Origin: Stramenopiles sp. TOSAG23-3
Taxonomy: Eukaryota; Sar
Reading direction: 5' to 3'
Length of the DNA: 19,356 bases
NCBI GenBank assembly: GCA_900128585.1
Contig: LT642404.1
Location: forward strand, 1 to 19,356
The position numbers and the translations under genes are program-made. This document shows positions 9,830 through 16,478 of this stretch, piece by piece (the stretch's first letter is position 1; every line of letters starts with the position of its first letter). Below the pieces are notes generated by a model, which saw only the letters and a list, made by a program, of their open reading frames with translations, searched no databases and was not told the DNA's origin.

Positions 9830-11242
9830 ATGTACGACAGCAACGGGCGGCTTATCCGTGGAGTGAAGTCAAAGTCTGGTGCAGGCCCGTCACAGGCTGG
9901 ACTGTCTGCTGCCGAGCGAGTTGTTTTGGAAAAAAAAATTGATGACCTGGAATCGCAAATCATGGTGCAGGAAGCTGAGAATAGGGTCTTGAAGCAGCAA
10001 TTGGAGACGACTGGAAAGAAGCACGAAGAGTCGCTGTACCAAACGGCCACTGTAAATAGAGAAAACCAGGTGCAGTTTGCCAAGTATCAAAAATTAGAAG
10101 ATGAGCGAAACTCCCTGGCCAAGCAGAATGAAGGCATCCAAGGATCTGTAAAAAGCCTAGAAGAAAGTGGAAACGTTTTACGCGCAGCCCACGAAAGATT
10201 GTTCATCGACTATAAAAAGGTGGCGTCTCAGCACGACAAAATGGTAAAGGATATGGAGGCAGCTAAGGCAGAAAGCCGTGAGCTAAAGTTTCAAGTAGGC
10301 AGCTTGACAAGGTACAAAGAAAAATTCGTTGCCACTAATAAAGAAATTGTGAAAATTTATAGAGACAACAAACGGTTGAAACACGAGAATACGGAGATAG
10401 GGAAGCATTTTAAAGAGGTTGAAACGGGGTATACGCTAGTTTTCGAGGAAATGCAAAAGCGAATAAAGGAAGGCAAGTTTGACCTTCAGGTTTTGTACAA
10501 TAAATACAAACAGTCGTGCACAAATGCAGCATCGGTGGAGAGTTTGCTGGACCAGCAAACGTTGGCAGTGAACAAGATACAAACGGAATGCCAGCAGGTT
10601 CGAACCGATATGTTGGTTCAGACAGAAAAAAATGCCTCATTAGAGAAACAGATAGAAGGAATGAAGACTACTATGGAGTTTTACGTATCACAAGTCACAA
10701 AAGCCGCCGAAGAGCAGGAGAACTCGCACAAACACCAAATCCGGAAAACGAGAGTTGCCGGTGAAAATGCCGTGGAGAAAGTGCGGAAGGAACTGTCCGT
10801 GGAGAGGAATATTATAGAGGAAAGATGGAAAGATAGGTTGAGAACCATAGAGAGAAAGTACCACACCGTTTCAAAGGCGCTAAACGAAACAATTTCGTCC
10901 CAGGCTCAGAGAATAGCGTCTCTAGAGGAGACTGCGAAAAGGCAAAGCATTGAAAAAGTGAAATTGACCCGAACGCTCCGCAAGACGCAGAAGAGCCTGG
11001 TGCGGACAGAGGAAGACCTGACTCGGACGAAGGAAGAGGCAAGTGGGACCGCCCACGACATGCTAAAATCGGTGGGTGTCCTACCAACCCGAACATTTGC
11101 ATACGATGACAGCACGAAGGAACGATTCCTTAGAGAATCAGAGAAGGAAACGAGTGGTGACAGGACCACCATGCCTGGAGGACAGCTAATAGGAGGGCGA
11201 CGGCGGCTCCATTCCACGTCGCTTTTGCACGCGTGGGGGTAA
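9830..11242 (+). CDS. Coiled-coil protein of unknown identity, 470 residues
   Basis: I do not recognise this protein's family. The start is the first ATG (context AACAATGT) after an in-frame TGA at 9752-9754. An upstream extension would need a non-ATG codon, so I reject it. After a short Gly/Ser/Lys-rich head (residues 1-25), residues about 27-410 are almost entirely charged and heptad-like, rich in Lys, Glu, Gln and Arg and nearly free of proline. This is what a long rod-like coiled coil looks like. The tail (415-470) is less helical and ends in a basic GGRRRL stretch followed by HSTSLLHAWG. No signal peptide, membrane segment or catalytic motif is visible. It is divergently transcribed from the dynein heavy chain and convergent with the RING gene, with 79 bp between stop codons. 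A structural axonemal or basal-body role is possible from the arrangement, but coiled coils occur in many other roles. Confidence 0.88.
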   Translation: MYDSNGRLIRGVKSKSGAGPSQAGLSAAERVVLEKKIDDLESQIMVQEAENRVLKQQLETTGKKHEESLYQTATVNRENQVQFAKYQKLEDERNSLAKQNEGIQGSVKSLEESGNVLRAAHERLFIDYKKVASQHDKMVKDMEAAKAESRELKFQVGSLTRYKEKFVATNKEIVKIYRDNKRLKHENTEIGKHFKEVETGYTLVFEEMQKRIKEGKFDLQVLYNKYKQSCTNAASVESLLDQQTLAVNKIQTECQQVRTDMLVQTEKNASLEKQIEGMKTTMEFYVSQVTKAAEEQENSHKHQIRKTRVAGENAVEKVRKELSVERNIIEERWKDRLRTIERKYHTVSKALNETISSQAQRIASLEETAKRQSIEKVKLTRTLRKTQKSLVRTEEDLTRTKEEASGTAHDMLKSVGVLPTRTFAYDDSTKERFLRESEKETSGDRTTMPGGQLIGGRRRLHSTSLLHAWG

Positions 11243-11321
11243 AATACCGAAGGGAGAACCATTTGTACCGTACCGCGAGAGAGCACGAGCACTTTGTGCC
11301 GTGTAAAAAATAATATACGTT
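11243..11321. other. Convergent 3' junction between coiled-coil and RING genes
   Basis: The two stop codons are 79 bp apart and face each other, so the 3' UTRs probably overlap. On the minus strand an AATAAA at 11331-11326 overlaps the last codons of the RING gene. On the plus strand only variants such as AATAAT and AATATA (11309-11317) are seen. No separate gene fits here. Confidence 0.5.
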
Positions 11322-11996
11322 TTAATTTATTGTACAACATGGGTTAGAATCCTCTTTGATTCGCCAAACGACCCTCTCCCCTTCTTCGAAACTATCTTCG
11401 TCCGACGAACCCTCAGTACCGTCCTCGTATTCTATTTCTCGCCGTCCACGCCGCTTCCGCGCGGTTGGGGCGGCTCCTTCTTCTTGCAGAACTTTGCCCG
11501 CGTATTTGAACTTGTTGGCAAAATCTTTATGCGACGGAATGGGTGGCTTTACACTATGCACCCATGACCAGTACTTTTCCTCTGCACGCCCATCTCGTGG
11601 CAATACTTTCTTAATCTCATCCATACACAAAGGGCACGCTCTCCACGCGGCACGGACGGCAGTGTCGGTAGTCCCTATCCCGTGCTCCGACCTGCACGGC
11701 TCACACACGCACGCGTGCCTGCAAGGGAAAAACACAACAGTGCACGGGCGTTTTTTGCACATGATGCATTTCCTGGACTTTTTTGTGCCGCCCTCAACAT
11801 GCTCACCATCGCTTGCTAGGTATTTTGCATAGTTCATGTACTCTGTCGCAATATCACCATAATCTTTGTTGAACTTCTGTTCTTTCGCATATTTCGACAG
11901 CTTCTTCAACTTCGCCTTTACCGCCTTCTTGTCGATGACCTTGGTTTCCCCTGACACGTACTCGTTGTCCCCGTAATCTCGAGAGTCGTAATCCAT
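11322..11996 (-). CDS. RING-finger protein with acidic tail and CAAX-like C-terminus, 224 residues
   Basis: Candidate E3 ubiquitin ligase. The ATG is at 11996-11994 and the stop is TAA at 11324-11322. A C3HC4 RING is visible with ligands C77, C80, C92, H94, C98, C101, C121 and C124. The core PCRHACVCEPC resembles the RINGs of IAP/MUL1-type proteins. The gap between C101 and C121 is 19 residues, longer than usual. Residues 1-70 are Lys/Asp/Tyr-rich and possibly helical, with no recognised domain. Residues 131-170 hold an aromatic-rich stretch (EKYWSWVHSVKPPIPSHKDF) I cannot place. A basic patch ARKRRGRR (179-186) could act as a nuclear signal, and an acidic Ser/Glu/Asp stretch follows (189-207). 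The protein ends in PCCTIN, so the last four residues (CTIN) fit a loose CAAX prenylation motif. Ligase activity is known for the family; the substrate is unknown. Confidence 0.85.
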   Translation of the reverse strand: MDYDSRDYGDNEYVSGETKVIDKKAVKAKLKKLSKYAKEQKFNKDYGDIATEYMNYAKYLASDGEHVEGGTKKSRKCIMCKKRPCTVVFFPCRHACVCEPCRSEHGIGTTDTAVRAAWRACPLCMDEIKKVLPRDGRAEEKYWSWVHSVKPPIPSHKDFANKFKYAGKVLQEEGAAPTARKRRGRREIEYEDGTEGSSDEDSFEEGERVVWRIKEDSNPCCTIN

Positions 11997-12587
11997 CTTA
12001 AGCAGAGAAGTAAAGTCCTAACTTAGCAACGCATGGACATTACAACACAAGCAATCCCTAAGCTTTTGTCCTCGAGTTCTAATATTTTTCTCCAACCCAA
12101 AGCAGACACTTAGCTCTGACCCAACACACGGGGTTTCTTACATTCAAAAATCCAATATCGTAATACTACAAATAAAATACACTTACAACACCTCTAACCA
12201 CTTTTCTCTACAGCCTATTCCTGTGCCTTTAAAATCACTTTGAACGCATGTGCCTGTCTCACTTGTGTTTTAACTTCAAAATTGTTTTCCAATCCCATTA
12301 TTATTTTTTCCATGTCATTATTAATTTTTGTATTATTTATTATATTATTATTGTTTTTTATTATTAAAAATTATATAAGAAGGAAGAAGAACAACGAAAA
12401 GAATGAAAAATTATTTCGGTTGTCGTTGTTGTTGTGTTGTTTTCTTGTTGGTTGTTGTTGTTGTGTGGTGATATTTATTATTTTTAATTTATTTATTGAT
12501 TTGATGATGATGATGAGATTGTTGATTTGTTGTCATTCAACATGCCAACGTGTGTTGTTGGTGTGTCTAGCATTATTAGTTTATTTT

Positions 12588-12622
12588 GAAAGAAGAAAGA
12601 AGAAGAAAGAAGAAAGAAGGAA
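12588..12622. repeat. Purine-only AGA/AAG microsatellite
   Basis: Thirty-five consecutive purines made of GAA, AGAA and AAGAA units on the plus strand. This is a simple-sequence tract with no coding sense. Confidence 0.85.
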
Positions 12623-12947
12623 TTAAAATAAAAAATATTATTTATTTATTAAATAATTTTTGGATTTTGGGATAATAAATTATAAGACTTTGTAGAATAT
12701 GATAAAAAATAATAAAAATAAAAAGCTGCTGTGTTGAGTTGTTAAAATCGATTTTCTTTATTACTAACATTATACAGCTATTATCGTATAATAATTGGTA
12801 TGGTATTTGATGAGGAGAGGAGAGGAGAAGAAGCACAGAAGATGAAAATAGAGATCGAATGTATTGTAATATAAATAGTAGATACTGTGTAGTAGATTGA
12901 TGATATAAAATAAAATATAGACGAAAAAAACTAGGACTACTAATTTA

Positions 12948-13013
12948 AATTTCATCGAATTATTGTGCGACGATTGAAGATTGGCGACAAGTGTTAATAT
13001 ATAGATATTGTTT
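12948..13013 (+). repeat. Left copy of a perfect 66-bp inverted repeat
   Basis: This segment is the exact reverse complement of 19278-19343; positions pair so that the two coordinates sum to 32291. Similarity stops abruptly at both ends. It begins 86 bp beyond the Lon stop codon. It contains a mirrored TATATA-like stretch (12997-13003) that would point rightward, antisense to Lon. I see no target-site duplication. Confidence 0.95.
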
Positions 13014-13016
13014 ATT
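13011..13016 (-). terminator. Candidate polyadenylation signal for Lon (AATAAA)
   Basis: On the minus strand AATAAA occurs 84-89 bases after the Lon stop codon. It overlaps the edge of the left inverted-repeat copy. It is a short motif in AT-rich DNA, so chance occurrence is possible. Confidence 0.4.
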
Positions 13017-13099
13017 CAAAAGTATCATATCAAGTAAAAGGATGATTTAGTGTTTTGTTAAGCGTCACAACAAGATCACAACCTGTCACAATTTTAAAA

Positions 13100-15832
13100 T
13101 TACAAGTCAAAGAATCGATCTTCCCCGAAAGCAATATCAAATACATCATCGTACTCGTCGCAAAAGTGAACCTCGAGATCTTCCTGTATATACTCGGGCA
13201 ATTCGTCGAAATCTTTTTGGTTCTCGGCCGGCAAAATTAAGCAGTTCACACCCGCACGTCTCGCAGCGATAGTCTTTTCTTTGATTCCCCCGACAGGCAA
13301 CACTTTACCCGTCAATGATATTTCCCCAGTCATTGCCAGATCTCCACGAATGGGCCTGTCCATCGCGAGCGATAGCAAGGCGGTTGTCATTGTGATGCCC
13401 GCAGATGGCCCATCTTTCTTGATCGCACCTTCTGGCACGTGCAAATGAATCCTCGAATTTTCAAAAAACGAGTTTGATGGGTCCCACGTTCGCAGCTTTT
13501 TTCGGGCATTGGTCATTGCAATCGACGAACTTTCATTCATGACTTCACCCAGCTGACCTGTTCGCATCAAATGTGCTTCTCCGCCCATCTTCTTGGCCTT
13601 GCCTTCGTTATGTATGCCTGCAGTCTCGATGTACAGCGCCGAGCCCCCCATGGCAGTGTACGCCAAGCCCATAACAACTCCCGGGGGAGTTCCTTCCTCG
13701 TACAGACGATCGCTGGAGAATGGCGCCTTCCCCAAAAAGTCAGTCAATTTATCTTCTGTAATCGCCCACCCAGCGTCGCTTTCGGAAGGTTTCTCTTTCA
13801 CAACTTTGAATGCCAATTTCCTATACATTTTCTCTACTTGCTTTTGCAAATTTCGAACACCGGCTTCACGACAGTACCACCGAATAAGGGATTCCGTTGC
13901 AGGGCGCTCAAGGCCCATCGAGGATGGAACTCCTGCACTGCCTTCCTGAAGCCCAACTTCTTCGCGAGCCTTGGGCTCCAGGTATTTTTCACAAATTTGA
14001 ACCTTTTCCGGAAGGTCGTAACCGGACAAAGTTATAACTTCCATCCGATCGAGCAGCGGGCCGGGGATAGTGTCTAGGTTGTTGGCAGTGCACACAAACA
14101 GCGCTTTTGACATGTCCAACGGTACATCCAGGTAATGATCAACAAACGACTGGTTTTGACTGGGGTCAAGCAACTCTAGCAACGCAGACGCGGGGTCACC
14201 GGCATGCCCCCGGCCCAGCTTGTCAATTTCATCGATAAGGATAAGCGGATTAAACGTCTTCGTTGACTTTACGGCTTGGACGATTTTCCCAGGCATTGCG
14301 CCGACGTAAGTTCTGCGGTGCCCTTTGATTTCTGCCACATCGCCCAACCCACCTACAGAAAACCTGTAGTATTCACGGTTCAAAGCCCTTGCAATTGATT
14401 TTCCAATACTAGTTTTACCGACACCAGGTGGGCCCGCAAGGCATATAATTTTCCCCTGCACGTTCCCTTTCAACTTCCCAATTGCGATGAATTCCAAAAT
14501 CCTTTCCTTTGCATCTTCCATTCCGTAATGGTCTTCTTCAAGTATCTTGTGGCCAGCATCAACATCAAAGTTTTCGTCGCTGAACTCCCCCCAGGGTATA
14601 GACGTAAGCCAGTCCAAGTAGTTTCTCGTGACGTTGAACTCCGAGGAATTTTTCTCCAGACTTGCAAGCTTCTCCAGCTCCTCGTCGATGACCTTTTTCG
14701 CGTCCTCTGGAATCTCCTCAAGCTGCTCGAGCCTTTCCATAAATTTACCCACAACGGCTTCTTTGTCGTCCTTTTTTATGCCCAGCTCTTTCTCAATGGA
14801 CTTCAACTGTTCCCGCAGCATGTACTTTCTTTGCTCTCCTTGAACTTTCTCTTCGACGTCCTGCCGAATCTTGTCTTGCAGCTTGCTAATTTCGATTTCT
14901 TTCATCAGCAGCATCAGCACGCAGTCCAGCCGCTCTTTCACTGGCATCGTTGCAAACGCCTCTTGCAATTCGTTGGGGCCCGCTGTGAGGAGCGACGCGA
15001 CAAAGTCAGCAAACTTCCCAGGGTCTTGCTTTGGGTCTAAACGAGTGTACATGAACGAAAGCTGCTCCCGAAAGCCAGGGTTAATTTTGATCAAGTCGCG
15101 CATCGCTTCCATGACGGCGTTTCCAGTGGCCGTGACAAGGTTCATTTCCTCCGCCCCAATCACGGGGGGGGTATCGAGGTGTTCCACGTTGACATACACC
15201 ACCCCGTCCCCTTCTTTTGCAACGTCCAATATCCGCACACGCCGATGCCCCCTCACAAGAACACTCCCAGCTTTATCGCCCGTTTCCCCATCGTCGGGAG
15301 AAAACATGTCCTGTCGATGGGGCACCAGGTGCACTTGGGCCAAGGTACCAATGGGGTGGACTAAAGAGACGTCCGTTAACGGCTGGGCAACTTCCATTCC
15401 ATCGCTGTGTTCTTCCTTGTAAAGGAACGCACCGACATACGGAACGCTACTGTTCCCTATTTTCTTCAATTCGCTCATAGTGGGCAAGTGGTGAGCGTTC
15501 AATGGATGGTGTTGCCCATGTGGAAACAACGGGCGTCTAACTAACGGGACTGCCATCACCGACTGTGGCTTTGGCGCGTCCTCTCCTTCGCCAACGAAGG
15601 CGACCGCACTGTCTGCACCCTGCTCTTTTCGCCCCGAGTCTTTCGCGCCCGATTCGCCGCGACCGTTCCCTTCCCCATCATTATTCTTCTCGTGCCCACT
15701 TTCCCCGCTGTCACCTTTGCCCCACCATAAGAACCGCTTGTTCCCAAGAGGGTACTGCGCTCCTCCTCTCCAAGACCGTCTCGTCCCAGCCAAAGATGTG
15801 GGTACAAGCTGTTTCTTGAACACCCTCAACAT
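13100..15832 (-). CDS. LONP1: Lon protease, mitochondrial type (ATP-dependent Ser/Lys protease), 910 residues
   Basis: Lon degrades misfolded and oxidised proteins in the mitochondrial matrix as a hexamer. The ATG is at 15832-15830 and the stop is TAA at 13102-13100. The N-terminus (MLRVFKKQLVPTSLAGTRRS and onward) is basic and free of acidic residues up to about residue 40, as expected for a matrix-targeting leader. A Gly/Asp/Glu/Ser-rich linker (40-85) follows. The Lon N-terminal substrate domain covers about 92-300 and a helical, charged segment covers 300-400. The AAA+ module (about 410-690) has Walker A GPPGVGKT (467-474) and Walker B ILIDEID (531-537). The protease domain (about 705-905) has catalytic S810 in KKDGPSAG and K853 in GGIKEK, 43 residues apart as in E. 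coli Lon. The gene looks complete and intact. A peroxisomal Lon is less likely because there is a leader and no C-terminal SKL-like signal (it ends RFFDL). Confidence 0.97.
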   Translation of the reverse strand: MLRVFKKQLVPTSLAGTRRSWRGGAQYPLGNKRFLWWGKGDSGESGHEKNNDGEGNGRGESGAKDSGRKEQGADSAVAFVGEGEDAPKPQSVMAVPLVRRPLFPHGQHHPLNAHHLPTMSELKKIGNSSVPYVGAFLYKEEHSDGMEVAQPLTDVSLVHPIGTLAQVHLVPHRQDMFSPDDGETGDKAGSVLVRGHRRVRILDVAKEGDGVVYVNVEHLDTPPVIGAEEMNLVTATGNAVMEAMRDLIKINPGFREQLSFMYTRLDPKQDPGKFADFVASLLTAGPNELQEAFATMPVKERLDCVLMLLMKEIEISKLQDKIRQDVEEKVQGEQRKYMLREQLKSIEKELGIKKDDKEAVVGKFMERLEQLEEIPEDAKKVIDEELEKLASLEKNSSEFNVTRNYLDWLTSIPWGEFSDENFDVDAGHKILEEDHYGMEDAKERILEFIAIGKLKGNVQGKIICLAGPPGVGKTSIGKSIARALNREYYRFSVGGLGDVAEIKGHRRTYVGAMPGKIVQAVKSTKTFNPLILIDEIDKLGRGHAGDPASALLELLDPSQNQSFVDHYLDVPLDMSKALFVCTANNLDTIPGPLLDRMEVITLSGYDLPEKVQICEKYLEPKAREEVGLQEGSAGVPSSMGLERPATESLIRWYCREAGVRNLQKQVEKMYRKLAFKVVKEKPSESDAGWAITEDKLTDFLGKAPFSSDRLYEEGTPPGVVMGLAYTAMGGSALYIETAGIHNEGKAKKMGGEAHLMRTGQLGEVMNESSSIAMTNARKKLRTWDPSNSFFENSRIHLHVPEGAIKKDGPSAGITMTTALLSLAMDRPIRGDLAMTGEISLTGKVLPVGGIKEKTIAARRAGVNCLILPAENQKDFDELPEYIQEDLEVHFCDEYDDVFDIAFGEDRFFDL

Positions 15833-16478
15833 ACTCGCAAACAGACTCGCAACAAACGTATTAGATTGTGTACCTTCGTATCAATGTATCAAACCTTTAT
15901 CTCCTAAAGTTTAAATCCAGAAGAATAGCGTTATCGTCAATTATTGCTGTAAAAGTATAGAGCATGAAGTATAGTACGGAATATATGTGTAATAATAATA
16001 AGCAGATTTTTTCGCAATTCTTCTTCTTCTTTTTTTTAATTATATTATTATTACATACACCTCATCTCATAAATTTATTAGCTAATAATAATATTAATTA
16101 TTTATTATTATTTTAATTAATAATCACAACAGCACACAACACCAAGAAGAAGGGATAGTTTTACTATTTTTTTAATTTAAAAAATATTAATGTTTTTTTG
16201 GTTGGTGACGAAGACCTCGGTCGTCTTCAACAAGCGATGATGAATCACGCACATAATGGTATTCTATGTCAAAAAAAAAAAACAGAAGATGCATCGAGAA
16301 GCCCTTTAAATCTTCTTTTATTAATAGAGGGTTAAGGTATAATATGAATAGTATAATATTTTTTATTAATTTATATCTTAATATATTTTTGTATAATTGA
16401 TTTTAATAAACAATTTTGTAGTTGAAATGTTACCATTAGTGTTTAACCTTAACCATACATTAGCAGAGGGTAAGGCAG
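15833..16478. other. AT-rich spacer between Lon and GH36 genes
   Basis: Both neighbours run leftward, so this 646-bp stretch holds the Lon promoter and 5' UTR (right next to 15833) and the GH36 3' UTR. It contains long AT and ATT-repeat tracts (about 16020-16130) and a run of 12 A near 16271-16282. A short imperfect dyad, GAAGAC then GTCTTC, lies near 16212-16230. I see no gene or RNA here. Confidence 0.55.
16362..16367 (-). terminator. Candidate polyadenylation signal for GH36 gene (AATAAA)
   Basis: On the minus strand AATAAA lies about 112 bases after the GH36 stop codon; a second one is at 16317-16322. The motif is common in this AT-rich stretch, so the assignment is weak. Confidence 0.3.

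Larger units (their letters stand above)
11997..13099. other. AT-rich low-complexity spacer between RING and Lon genes
   Basis: This 1.1-kb region lies upstream of the RING gene and downstream of Lon. It holds a TTG/GTT-rich tract (12424-12473), a GAT repeat (12503-12516), a pure-purine AGA/AAG tract (12588-12622) and long AT stretches. The open frames in it are low-complexity and begin without a good ATG, so I call no gene. The promoter of the RING gene probably lies in 11997-12240, but I see no clear element. One copy of the 66-bp inverted repeat sits at 12948-13013. Confidence 0.6.

Noticed and set aside
10906-11340. A 144-codon minus-strand frame overlapping the coiled-coil gene
   Set aside because: It is antisense to a strong coiled-coil frame, rich in Ser/Phe/Arg by codon complementarity, and shows no domain.
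12240-12626. A 128-codon plus-strand frame rich in Leu, Ile, Cys and Lys that looks membrane-like
   Set aside because: It begins with TTG, lies in AT-rich microsatellite DNA (TTG, GAT and AGA tracts), and its hydrophobicity follows from T-rich codons.
12642-12955. Two short minus-strand frames with Ile/Tyr/Leu-rich translations
   Set aside because: They are low-complexity products of AT-rich DNA, with no family resemblance and mutual overlap.
14528-15422. Plus-strand frames of 170 and 183 codons antisense to Lon
   Set aside because: The minus strand encodes conserved Lon sequence here; the antisense frames have no recognisable features.
16208-16232. A short GAAGAC/GTCTTC dyad in the Lon-GH36 spacer
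   Set aside because: The six-base stem with a seven-base loop is too short to distinguish from chance.
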